Shown: one piece after another, positions 6,205 through 13,568 of the stretch
Layout: each line of letters starts with the position of its first letter
Position numbering within the stretch: position 1 is the first letter of the stretch
NCBI GenBank assembly: GCA_038522635.1
Contig: JBCBJZ010000072.1
Location: forward strand, 1-17,580
Reading direction: 5' to 3'
Length of the DNA stretch: 17,580 bases
Source of the DNA: JBCBJZ01 sp038522635
GTDB lineage: Bacteria > Pseudomonadota > Alphaproteobacteria > Rhizobiales > Hyphomicrobiaceae
Program-made: the position numbers and the translations under genes
Notes under the pieces: generated by a model
The model's input: only the letters and a program-made list of their open reading frames with translations
Told to the model about the DNA's origin: nothing
The model's database searches: none

Positions 6205-7515
6205 ATGCCCGACTTTTCGCCCCGTGAAATCGTCTCTGAACTTGATCGTTTCATCATCGGCCAACACGACGCCAAGCGCGCGGTTGCGATCGCATTGCGC
6301 AACCGTTGGCGACGCCAGCAGTTGCTGGGCGCAATGCGTGAAGAGGTGCTGCCCAAGAACATCTTGATGATCGGCCCAACGGGGGTCGGCAAAACCGAGA
6401 TCTCGCGACGGCTCGCCAAGCTTGCAGCAGCGCCGTTTCTGAAGGTGGAAGCGACGAAATTTACCGAGGTCGGCTACGTCGGCCGCGACGTCGATTCGAT
6501 CATCCGCGATCTTGTCGAAGCGGGCATCGGGCTGACGCGCGACACCAAGCGCGAACAGGTGAAGGCGAAGGCGGAAAAGCTCGCCGAAGAACGTGTACTC
6601 GATGCGCTGGTTGGCGCAAGCGCGCAAGCCACCACCCGCGAAAGTTTCAGGACCAAGCTGCGCAACAACGAACTGAACGGCAAAGAGATCGAGATCGAAG
6701 TGACCGACACGAGCAATCCTCTGCAGGCGCTCGATATGCCTGGCATGCCCGGCAGTCAGGTTGGCATGATCAATCTGAGCGACATGCTTGGCAAAGCGCT
6801 TGGCGGACGGACCAAAACCAAGCGCATGACGGTCGAGGAAAGCCACGACATCCTGATCGCGCAAGAGAGCGATAAGCTGCTGGACCAGGACCAGATCATT
6901 CAAGAGGCGATCGACAACGTCGAAAACAACGGCATCGTCTTTCTCGATGAAATCGACAAGATCTGCCAGCGCTCCGACGGCGTGCGCGGGGGTGATGTTA
7001 GCCGCGAAGGCGTGCAACGCGACCTGCTGCCATTGATTGAAGGCACCACGGTTGCCACCAAACATGGGCCGGTCAAAACCGACCACATCTTGTTTATCGC
7101 GTCTGGCGCGTTTCACGTCTCCAAGCCGTCTGACCTGCTGCCTGAATTGCAAGGACGGCTTCCGATCCGCGTTGAATTGACGGCCCTCACGCGCGACGAC
7201 TTCCGCCGGATCCTGACCGAGCCGGAGGCGAGTTTGATCAAGCAGTCGGTCGCGTTGTTGGCCACAGAACGCGTGACGCTCGACTTCACCGATGATGCCA
7301 TCGACGCGTTGGCTGATATTGCGGTGACGGTGAACGACACGGTTGAGAACATCGGTGCGCGCCGCTTGCAGACAGTGATGGAGCGTGTGCTCGACGATAT
7401 CTCGTTCGACGCGGCCGACCGCGCCGGGGAGACCCTGACGATCGATGCGCATTACGTACGTGAGCGGATGGAAGACCTCGCGCGCAATGCCGACCTCTCC
7501 AAGTTCGTTCTGTAA
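6205..7515 (+). CDS. hslU: ATP-dependent protease ATPase subunit HslU
   Basis: HslU is the hexameric AAA+ unfoldase that feeds substrates into HslV. The 436-residue protein starts MPDFSPREIVSELDRFIIGQ, the standard family N-terminus. It has Walker A GPTGVGKT (57-64), the pore loop GYVG (90-93), an intermediate (I) domain of about residues 110-230, Walker B GIVFLDEID (243-251) and the sensor/arginine region ENIGARRLQTVMERVL. It ends in LSKFVL, the short hydrophobic tail that inserts into HslV to activate it. The same frame is open 47 codons further upstream, but that segment is unlike the family and I leave it out. No strong Shine-Dalgarno sequence precedes the ATG. It is convergent with comM. 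Confidence 0.96.
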   Translation: MPDFSPREIVSELDRFIIGQHDAKRAVAIALRNRWRRQQLLGAMREEVLPKNILMIGPTGVGKTEISRRLAKLAAAPFLKVEATKFTEVGYVGRDVDSIIRDLVEAGIGLTRDTKREQVKAKAEKLAEERVLDALVGASAQATTRESFRTKLRNNELNGKEIEIEVTDTSNPLQALDMPGMPGSQVGMINLSDMLGKALGGRTKTKRMTVEESHDILIAQESDKLLDQDQIIQEAIDNVENNGIVFLDEIDKICQRSDGVRGGDVSREGVQRDLLPLIEGTTVATKHGPVKTDHILFIASGAFHVSKPSDLLPELQGRLPIRVELTALTRDDFRRILTEPEASLIKQSVALLATERVTLDFTDDAIDALADIAVTVNDTVENIGARRLQTVMERVLDDISFDAADRAGETLTIDAHYVRERMEDLARNADLSKFVL

Positions 7516-7631
7516 CGAGCCGGGGCGAACCCCAGCGCTGAGCGCAAAGCGACGGCGCACGCGCGATGCGCTCCAGCGCCCGACCTGCATCAAACGCGTG
7601 GCCAGCGCGACAAGCCGTGCCACGACGCCCC

Positions 7632-9164
7632 TCATGCTGGCGCCTGGCTGCGGAGCGTTTCACCGCGGTAACTCAACGCTTCTGCAATATGGCCACGCGT
7701 CACGGTCTCGACCCCGTCAAGATCGGCAATGGTCCGCGCGACCCGCAGCGTGCGGTGGTAACCGCGCGCTGAAAGCCCAAGCTTCGAAGCGGCGGCCTGC
7801 AGCAGGTCAACACCGCCAGCGTCAGGCGTCGCGATTTCGGATAACCGATGGCCCGGGCAATCTGCATTGGTTCGCACACCTGGCGGCAGCCCCAACGTAT
7901 CAAGCCGTGCAGCCTGTCGTTCGCGCGCCGCCACCACCCGCGCTGCAATCTGCGCACTCCCTTCGCTTGCGGCCGGCAACATCAGATCAGCGGGGGAGAC
8001 GGCGGGGATCTCGATCTGCAAGTCGATCCGGTCCAACAATGGCCCTGACAGGCGCGCGGTGTAGCCGCTGGCGCATGACGGCCCGCGCCGACAGCTTTGT
8101 CCCGGAGCTGCATTGCCGCAGCGGCAAGGGTTGGCCGCCGCGATTAGCTGGAAGCGGGCGGGATAGGTTGTGCGGTGGTTCGCGCGTGCGATTACCGTTT
8201 CACCGGTCTCCAAGGGCTGGCGCAGCGCGTCGATCACTTGCGGGTTGAACTCCGGCAACTCATCGAGGAACAGCACACCTAAGTGCGCCATTGAAGCTTC
8301 GCCCGGACGCGGTTGCGAGCCACCACCGACCAGCGCCGCCATACTGGCTGAATGATGCGGCGCCCGGAACGGTCGCTCGGTGATCAGACGGCCTTGGCTG
8401 AGCGCCCCAGCGAGCGAGTGCATCATGGAGACCTCAAGCATCTCCGTCGCACTCAAGGCGGGCAGGATCGAAGGCAGGCGCGCGGCCAACATGGATTTCC
8501 CGGCCCCCGGTGGACCGATCATAAGCATATTGTGACCGCCGGCAGCCGCGATCTCCAACGCGCGCTTCGCGGTCTCCTGGCCGCGCACATCGCGCAGATC
8601 AAGATGCGAAGAGGAGCGTGCGACCGGCGCTGGCTCAGGCCGCCGCAAGACCTGCAAACCTTTGAAATGGTTGATTAACGTCAACAGGTGTTCGGGCGCC
8701 AGAAGCGGCAGTGCCTCGCCGGCCCACGCCGCCTCGCGCCCACAGGCGGCCGGGCAGATAAGCCCCTTATCCATGGCGTTCGCGCCCATTGCCGCAGGCA
8801 ACGCCCCGACCACCGATCGGATCGCCCCGTCGAGCGCCAACTCACCGATGGCCGCATAACCTTCGATCGCATCTGGCGCAATTGCGCCCATCGCTGCCAT
8901 CAACGCGAGCGCGATCGGCAAATCGAAGTGATTGCCCTCCTTGGGCAAATCGGCTGGGGAGAGGTTGACCGTGATGTGCTTCCACGGAAGCCCAAGGCCA
9001 ATCGCATGCAGCGCGTTACGCACCCGCTCACGGCTTTCCGCCACCGCCTTGTCCGGCAAGCCGACCACTGCAAACGCGAACGCACCATCGGTGATGCGCA
9101 CTTGGACGTCGACCGCGCGCGCCTCAATACCGATGAAACTCAGGCTCGCGATCCGGCCATACAT
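7632..9164 (-). CDS. comM: YifB/ComM-family Mg chelatase-like AAA+ ATPase
   Basis: A 510-residue protein. Residues 1-170 form the Lon-protease-like N-terminal domain (MYGRIASLSFIGIEA..., VVGLPDKAVAESRERVRNA, VNLSPADLPKEG). The Mg-chelatase-type AAA+ core has Walker A GPPGAGKS (217-224), Walker B GVLFLDELPEF (296-306) and the cysteine-rich ANPCRCG...C..C segment. The C-terminal helical domain holds SARGYHRTLRVARTIADL. In studied bacteria ComM is a hexameric helicase that promotes branch migration during natural transformation. I chose ATG 9164 over GTG 9179 because GAGGGG lies 7 bases upstream of the ATG and MYGR is the family start. A LexA-type box and a TTGACA lie about 50-70 bases upstream, so SOS control is likely. 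Confidence 0.94.
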   Translation of the reverse strand: MYGRIASLSFIGIEARAVDVQVRITDGAFAFAVVGLPDKAVAESRERVRNALHAIGLGLPWKHITVNLSPADLPKEGNHFDLPIALALMAAMGAIAPDAIEGYAAIGELALDGAIRSVVGALPAAMGANAMDKGLICPAACGREAAWAGEALPLLAPEHLLTLINHFKGLQVLRRPEPAPVARSSSHLDLRDVRGQETAKRALEIAAAGGHNMLMIGPPGAGKSMLAARLPSILPALSATEMLEVSMMHSLAGALSQGRLITERPFRAPHHSASMAALVGGGSQPRPGEASMAHLGVLFLDELPEFNPQVIDALRQPLETGETVIARANHRTTYPARFQLIAAANPCRCGNAAPGQSCRRGPSCASGYTARLSGPLLDRIDLQIEIPAVSPADLMLPAASEGSAQIAARVVAARERQAARLDTLGLPPGVRTNADCPGHRLSEIATPDAGGVDLLQAAASKLGLSARGYHRTLRVARTIADLDGVETVTRGHIAEALSYRGETLRSQAPA

Positions 9165-9214
9165 GGTTACGCCCCTCACCTCTCGTGTCGCACCTCATCA
9201 TCAGCCTCAGATCA

Positions 9215-9220
9215 TGTCAA
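9215..9220 (-). promoter_or_regulatory. Candidate -35 element of the comM promoter
   Basis: The minus strand reads TTGACA at 9220-9215, a perfect -35 hexamer directly abutting the LexA-type box. The matching -10 region (about 9198-9192, ATGAGG/TGAGGT) is poor, so only the -35 is called. Confidence 0.4.
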
Positions 9221-9235
9221 GAACATTTTAGGAAC
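9221..9235. promoter_or_regulatory. LexA (SOS) box, alphaproteobacterial GAAC-N7-GAAC type
   Basis: GAAC (9221-9224), seven AT-rich bases (ATTTTAG) and GAAC (9232-9235); on the minus strand GTTC-N7-GTTC. This direct repeat is the established LexA-binding motif in Alphaproteobacteria such as Caulobacter and Rhodobacter. It touches the TTGACA -35 of comM, an ideal place for repression, and lies about 240 bases before the YdjM-type gene, whose E. coli namesake is LexA-regulated. As I recall, comM is among reported alphaproteobacterial LexA targets. It was the only perfect copy I noticed in the window. Confidence 0.75.
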
Positions 9236-9328
9236 TTTCGGGCATTCATGGCGGCACGCGCGGGAATGCCACTGCGCTTTCCACAACGGTCGTCGCTGAT
9301 CACGAGGGAGCGATTGGGCCAAACGCGC

Positions 9329-9344
9329 GAATCAGATTCGATTC
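9329..9344. promoter_or_regulatory. Cluster of three GANTC (CcrM-type) methylation sites
   Basis: GAATC (9329-9333), GATTC (9335-9339) and GATTC (9340-9344) lie within 16 bases, in the stretch GAATCAGATTCGATTC. GANTC is the target of the cell-cycle methyltransferase CcrM. The outer sites also form a 7-bp inverted repeat GCGAATC/GATTCGC (9327-9346). The cluster lies about 130 bases before the ydjM-like start, so it may mark a methylation-sensitive promoter. The motif is seen directly; the role is inferred. Confidence 0.5.
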
Positions 9345-9474
9345 GCACAAGATGACGCCCTCCCCTTTAGCGACATCGGCACGACGAGGCTTCGCTGCGA
9401 AAGCGCGGGCGTAACGCCATAGCCGGCAACCGTTTCCAACGAAGCCCGCCGCAACCATGAAGGTGTCAGGCAGC

Positions 9475-10329
9475 ATGGCCAATTTCACCACGCACATCGC
9501 AGCTGGCACGCTGATCAGCGGCGCCCTCGCAACGCTGACGTTAGCGGCGGACGTGGTTGCGCCGGAGAACGTGATCGCCGTCGCCGCCGCCGGCATCCTC
9601 GGCTCCGTGATGCCCGACATCGACCTCAAGCAGTCGCGCGCCTCGCAGGCGTTTTTCGCCGGACTGGCATTGTTCATTTCGTTCGCGCTGCTGTTTTCGT
9701 TCGCGGAGAAGCTCTCAATCGCCGAACTCTGGATCGTATGGATCGGCAGTTACATCGGCATTCGCTACTGCGCGCATGCGCTATTCCATAGGATCTCGTA
9801 CCATCGAGGGATCTTCCACTCGCTGCTTGCCGCGGTGTGGTTCGCGCTGATGACGGTGGTGATCTACCGCTACCTGCTGTTCCGGCATGAGGGCGTGGCG
9901 TGGCTGGCAGGCGGCTTCATGCTGATCGGCGTGCTCGTCCACCTGGCGCTCGATGAACTCTACAGCGTCGATGCGATGGGCGCGCGCGTGAAGCGGTCGT
10001 TCGGCACCGCGCTCAAGTTCATGGATCGGCGCAAACCGGTGCACTCCGCCCTGATGGGGATCGCGGTCGCGGGCACGCTCTTCATGGCCCCGCCCGCCAC
10101 CGTGTTCGTCGAGGGCATCAGCTCGAAGGCGCTGTGGGTGGAGCTGCAGGACAAGCTGTTGCCGAAATCGAAGTGGTTCGGCGTTTGGGACGCGAAGCCC
10201 TGGGATGGGTTCGCATCGCCGGCGCAGGCGCAGGCGGGGGAGGGCGCCCAGCCCGCCAATGGCATCGTCGCACCGGTGCGCCGCCAGCGCCCGCCTGAGA
10301 CGTTGCCGTCAGCGGATGGCTCACCGTAA
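9475..10329 (+). CDS. YdjM/DUF457-type membrane-bound metal-dependent hydrolase
   Basis: A 284-residue inner-membrane protein of the YdjM family (LexA-binding, inner membrane-associated putative hydrolase). It begins MANFTTHIAAGT with the conserved His7, then DID (48-50) after a Gly-rich helix, HRISYHRGIFHS (105-116) and HLALDELYSVD (156-166). These His/Asp motifs are thought to bind metal between four or five membrane segments (about 10-28, 33-45, 58-78, 85-100, 115-135, 142-162). The last 45 residues are Pro/Ala-rich and probably disordered. ATG 9475 is preferred over ATG 9457 because AAGGTG precedes it by 9 bases and MANF.TH is the family start. The biochemical substrate is not known for the family. 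It is divergent from comM across an SOS-type operator. Confidence 0.84.
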   Translation: MANFTTHIAAGTLISGALATLTLAADVVAPENVIAVAAAGILGSVMPDIDLKQSRASQAFFAGLALFISFALLFSFAEKLSIAELWIVWIGSYIGIRYCAHALFHRISYHRGIFHSLLAAVWFALMTVVIYRYLLFRHEGVAWLAGGFMLIGVLVHLALDELYSVDAMGARVKRSFGTALKFMDRRKPVHSALMGIAVAGTLFMAPPATVFVEGISSKALWVELQDKLLPKSKWFGVWDAKPWDGFASPAQAQAGEGAQPANGIVAPVRRQRPPETLPSADGSP

Positions 10330-10333
10330 AGTC

Positions 10334-10395
10334 AGCGACGGGCGGCGAGGCGTGCGTATTTGATTTGGTGCTTCGCACTTTGCGCCCGATGATCT
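10334..10395. repeat. Solo module D of the dispersed repeat, degraded copy
   Basis: The segment AGCGACGGGCG...GGCGAGGCGTG (10344-10354), 17 unrelated bases, then TTCGCACTTTGCGCCCG (10372-10388) and ATGATCT matches module D of the dispersed repeat. The reverse complement of the copy at 14651-14801 has GGCGAGGCGTG, exactly 17 bases, and TTCGTACTTTGCGCCCG. The 17-mer at 10372-10388 is identical to 1495-1511. The CAAAG of the left arm is missing, so the hairpin is weakened. It lies between the convergent 3' ends of the ydjM-like and DUF2256 genes. Confidence 0.68.
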
Positions 10396-10409
10396 TGACG
10401 CCCCCGCGC

Positions 10410-10589
10410 TCAATCAGCGTCAGGCTTAACCGACGCCTGTTGGCGCTGACGCCGGCAGCGTTGCGAACAATACTTTACCTCATCCCAGACCTTCGCCCAC
10501 GCTTTGCGCCACGTGAACGGGCGCCCGCAGACCGCACACGTCTTCTGCGGGAGGTTGGCTTTCGCCTGCTTGTTTTGCCGTTTGGCCAT
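10410..10589 (-). CDS. DUF2256 small Cys-motif protein
   Basis: A 59-residue basic protein with the DUF2256 signature: LPQKTCAVCGRPFTWRKAWAKVWDEVKYCSQRCRR. Four cysteines (18, 21, 41, 45) in a CxxC...CxxxC pattern suggest a zinc-binding fold; this is inferred from the pattern. No function is established. DUF2256 genes commonly lie beside photolyase/cryptochrome genes, and here it follows the atypical photolyase by only a few bases on the same strand, so the two are probably translated from one mRNA. ATG 10589 begins MAKRQNKQ; a GTG at 10598 (adding three residues) is an alternative. The coding call is strong because the core motif is so distinctive. Confidence 0.87.
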   Translation of the reverse strand: MAKRQNKQAKANLPQKTCAVCGRPFTWRKAWAKVWDEVKYCSQRCRRQRQQASVKPDAD

Positions 10590-10605
10590 CACATCCACGC
10601 AAAAA

Positions 10606-12393
10606 TCAGAGCTTCAGATCAAGCTGGTCATCATCAGCGGCGCGCGCCTTACGGGCCTTGGTGGCGGCCGCCTTGGCCTTGCCCTTCGCGGGACGCTCGC
10701 CGCGGTTCTTAATGCCGCTCTTGCGGCTGCCGTGCTTGGTCTGAATGCGGTTGGCATCGTCGCGATAGCCGCCCTCACGCCGCACCGCGTAGATCTTGGT
10801 GCGCGCCTCGCGTGCGCTCTCTTGATGGTCGACGATGCGGTCTGGATAGGCGCGCCCGACAACGTCATCCGCCCCTTCCCACAACCAAGGCTCATGGATG
10901 AAGCGATCCGGCACCAGACCGAGTTCCGGTACCCAGTGGCGGACGAACGCGCCCTCCGGGTCCTGATCATAGCCCTGTTTGACGACGTTATAGACGCGCA
11001 CCGTGTTGATGCCCGTGGTGCCAGATTGCATCTGCGTTTGCGGCCAGTGAATGCCCGGTTCGTAATCGGTGAATTGCCGCGCCAAGTGCATCCCCGTCGA
11101 TCGCCAGGGAAGCCAAAGGTTGTAGCTCGCGAATGACATCAGCATTGCCCGCATGCGGAAATTCATCCAGCCGGTCGCATTCAACGCCCGCATGGTCGCA
11201 TCGAAAAACGGGAAACCGGTCTCCCCGGCAGCCCAGGCATCAAGACGCGCCCGGTCGCTCACCTCAGTGCGCATGCCCTTATAGGCAGGGTGGAGGGCTG
11301 CAAACTCGATGCGGGGCTCATCTTCCAGCTTTTGCATGAAATGGCAGTGCCAGTGCAGACGACCGGAAAACGAGCGCATGGAGGCCCGCCAGCGCTTCAC
11401 GTCGCTCGATTGCTGCGCCTCCGCCAAACCGCGCATGCGCTCATACAGCGTCTGGGCGATCTCGCGCATGGAAAGCGAGCCCCACGCAAGGTGCGGGGAC
11501 AGGCGCGAGCACCCCTCAAAGCCGGTGATCGGGCTCGACATATCGCGGCGATAATCGATGCCGCGGTCGGCGAGGAAGCTCTCGAGCGTCTCGAGCGCGC
11601 GCGCGGTGCCACCTTGCTGGCGACCGGGGCAAAGATCGGCTTTGAGCCGCAAGACCTGCGCACTTGGCAGCGGGCCAACGTCGAAAGCGTCGCCGAGAGG
11701 GGGGAGAGCCCGCGGCGTCATGGTCAGCGGTTCGGCCATCAGCGCGTCCCATCGCTTGGCCCAGCCGTTGCGGTTTTTGAGGCCGCGCACCACGCCATCC
11801 TGGCGGATCTCGTGCCAGGGGATCGCATGCGCTGTGGTGAAGGCGGTGACCGCGCGATCACGCGCGAAGGTCCAGTCGTTGCCGGTTTCAGCATGCGACC
11901 AGAGCGCCGCGATGCCATGCTCTTCGTGCACCGCGGTCAGAATGTCGAGCGCATCACCGCACCGGACGATGAGCGGTTGGCCAAGCGCGCCGAGTTCATC
12001 GCGTAGACCGCTCAAGCATTCTGCGATGAACGCCCACTGCCGCGCCGATTGGTCAGGCTGTGCCCACCAGGCGGGCTCGGCGATGTAGAGCGGCAAAACG
12101 GCGCCACCCGTGGAGGCGGCCGCGGCGCAGGCTTGCGCAAGAGGCGCATGATCGCGCACCCGCAGATCGCGCTTGAACCACACCACGTGCAAGGGCGCTG
12201 AGTGGCCGGTCCGCGCAGTCTTGGGACGTGCCTGGGGGCGTGCCTGGGGACGTGCTTGCGCCGCGCTCCCACTTTGGCTGCGTTGATCCAGCGTCCGTTT
12301 CTTATCAGGCGCCCGTGTCTTATCCGGTGACCGCTTCTTCGTCGCGCTGCTCATCGCTGTTCGTGACTTCTCGTGCGCTTGATTCGGTTTCAC
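10606..12393 (-). CDS. Atypical photolyase/cryptochrome-family flavoprotein with basic tails
   Basis: A 595-residue protein. Residues 1-66 are a Lys/Arg/Pro-rich tail with ARPQARPQARP. Residues 68-230 form the photolyase antenna domain (LHVVWFKRDLRVRDHAPL), and residues 270-540 the FAD domain: SRLSPHLAWGSLSMREI (296-312), ETGFPFFDATMRALNATGWMNFRMRAM (391-417), DYEPGIHWPQTQMQSGTTGIN (443-463) and RVYNVVKQGYDQDPEGAFVRHWVPEL (466-491). Residues 553-595 are a basic tail ending in DLKL. The usual WRDFYR-like segment is replaced by GRLHWHCHFMQKLEDEP, and QSGTTGIN stands where class I enzymes have AGTG. It is clearly in the superfamily, but whether it repairs DNA or senses light cannot be read. It lies between the OYE and DUF2256 genes. 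The GTG start is weak; ATG 12354 is possible. Confidence 0.88.
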   Translation of the reverse strand: MKPNQAHEKSRTAMSSATKKRSPDKTRAPDKKRTLDQRSQSGSAAQARPQARPQARPKTARTGHSAPLHVVWFKRDLRVRDHAPLAQACAAAASTGGAVLPLYIAEPAWWAQPDQSARQWAFIAECLSGLRDELGALGQPLIVRCGDALDILTAVHEEHGIAALWSHAETGNDWTFARDRAVTAFTTAHAIPWHEIRQDGVVRGLKNRNGWAKRWDALMAEPLTMTPRALPPLGDAFDVGPLPSAQVLRLKADLCPGRQQGGTARALETLESFLADRGIDYRRDMSSPITGFEGCSRLSPHLAWGSLSMREIAQTLYERMRGLAEAQQSSDVKRWRASMRSFSGRLHWHCHFMQKLEDEPRIEFAALHPAYKGMRTEVSDRARLDAWAAGETGFPFFDATMRALNATGWMNFRMRAMLMSFASYNLWLPWRSTGMHLARQFTDYEPGIHWPQTQMQSGTTGINTVRVYNVVKQGYDQDPEGAFVRHWVPELGLVPDRFIHEPWLWEGADDVVGRAYPDRIVDHQESAREARTKIYAVRREGGYRDDANRIQTKHGSRKSGIKNRGERPAKGKAKAAATKARKARAADDDQLDLKL

Positions 12394-12452
12394 CCGCGTG
12401 CCGGGGGCTTTGCGCCCTTGAAGATCATGCGGCGGAACAGGCGCGTCTCACC

Positions 12453-13568
12453 CTAACCTTCAGCGTATTTGCGCGCCGGTCGCCACGTCTCCATGGTCGC
12501 ACGCGCGTACTGCGGCGGGACTTCGATCTTGGCACCCAACCGGTACGCCGCCCGCCACGGCCACCGCGGGTCATCCAGCATGCCGCGGGCCAGCGCGACG
12601 AAGTCGGCTTGCTCATCGGCGATCACAGCTTCAGCTTCCGCCGCTTCTGTAATCAGCCCGACCGCCATCACCGGCATGCGTAGCGCCGCCTTCAACTGCG
12701 CGGCGAGCGGCACTTGATAGAGTGGCCCGACGGGGATCGTCGCATCGAGCACGATCCCGCCCGATGAGACATCAAGGAAATCGCAGCCGCGGCGTTCCAG
12801 TTCCTGGGCAAACGCGATCGATTGCGTCACATCCCAGCCGCCCTCAACCCAGTCTGTGGCTGAAATCCGCATACCCAGCGCGCGCTCGCGCGGCCACACC
12901 TCACGCACCGCTTCGAACACCTCCAACGGGAACGCCATGCGGTTTTCGAGCGGCCCGCCGTAACGGTCGTTGCGCTTGTTGGCGAGCGGCGAAAGGAATT
13001 GATGCAACAGATAGCCGTGCGCGCCATGCAATTCAGCCGCATCGAAGCCGATCCGCGCGGCACGCACAGCGGCATCGACGAAGTCCTGCTTCAAGCTCGC
13101 AAGCGCCGCGTCATCGAGGGCGACGGGCGTGGTCCACCCCTCCGCAAGGGCCACCGCTGACGATGAAAATGTTTGCCAACCGCTCGGGTCTTCAGGCGGG
13201 ATCGACGTGCCGCCTTCCCAGGGGACACGCGCTGACGCCTTGCGGCCTGCCGCCGCCAGCTGGATCGCGAACTTCGTGCCCGGTACGCCCCAGCGGCGCA
13301 GCGCGGGCAGGATATCCGCGAAGGCCGCTTCTTGCGCGTCGTTGCACAAGGCGGGACAGTGCGGCGTGATGCGCTGGTCCAGATTGACGCCTGTCGCTTC
13401 GATGAACACGAGGCCGGCACCGGACATCGCCATCGAACCCAGGTGCATGCGGTGCCAGTCGTTGGGGATGCCGTCATCCGCCGAGTACTGGCACATGGGC
13501 GAGACCACGATGCGGTTCGGCAAGGTCAGACCGCCTAAGCTGTGCGGCGTGAAAAGCTGAGCGCTCAT
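12453..13568 (-). CDS. NADH:flavin oxidoreductase, Old Yellow Enzyme family (YqjM/XenA-like)
   Basis: A 371-residue FMN-dependent ene-reductase-type TIM barrel. Cys26 and Tyr28 in SPMCQYSA are the marks of the thermophilic-like (YqjM/XenA) class, and HGAHGYLLHQFLSPLANKRNDRYGG (181-205) carries the His181/His184 substrate pair and FMN-binding loop. LARGMLDDPRWPWRAAYRLG near the end is typical. Such enzymes reduce activated C=C bonds with NAD(P)H; the natural substrate is unknown. In QLAAAGRK (103-110) an Ala stands where relatives usually have His (QLAHAGRK). ATG 13568 is chosen because AGAGAGG lies 7 bases upstream and MSAQLFTPHSLGGLTLPNRI is the family start; the frame extends further upstream without support. 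It is the first gene of a unit with the photolyase (59-base gap) and DUF2256. Confidence 0.93.
   Translation of the reverse strand: MSAQLFTPHSLGGLTLPNRIVVSPMCQYSADDGIPNDWHRMHLGSMAMSGAGLVFIEATGVNLDQRITPHCPALCNDAQEAAFADILPALRRWGVPGTKFAIQLAAAGRKASARVPWEGGTSIPPEDPSGWQTFSSSAVALAEGWTTPVALDDAALASLKQDFVDAAVRAARIGFDAAELHGAHGYLLHQFLSPLANKRNDRYGGPLENRMAFPLEVFEAVREVWPRERALGMRISATDWVEGGWDVTQSIAFAQELERRGCDFLDVSSGGIVLDATIPVGPLYQVPLAAQLKAALRMPVMAVGLITEAAEAEAVIADEQADFVALARGMLDDPRWPWRAAYRLGAKIEVPPQYARATMETWRPARKYAEG

Larger units (their letters stand above)
9165..9474. other. Divergent control region between comM and the ydjM-like gene
   Basis: This 310-base region separates two divergent genes. It contains a consensus-like -35 for comM (9215-9220), a LexA-type direct repeat (9221-9235) and three GANTC sites within 16 bases (9329-9344), each listed separately. 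I see no small gene or RNA in the rest. A minus-strand frame through 9300-9677 runs antisense into the membrane hydrolase and has no family features. Confidence 0.6.

Noticed and set aside
5485..7635. A 716-codon open frame on the minus strand across hslV and hslU
   Set aside because: It lies exactly antisense to two highly conserved genes, shows no domain, and is explained by strong GC-biased codon use of the opposite strand.
7445..8248. A 267-codon plus-strand frame across the hslU/comM junction
   Set aside because: Overlaps the conserved C-terminus of hslU in another frame and is antisense to comM; low-complexity Arg/Pro/Ala composition.
11290..12006. A 238-codon plus-strand frame in the second photolyase
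   Set aside because: Antisense to the conserved photolyase core, with no recognisable motif.
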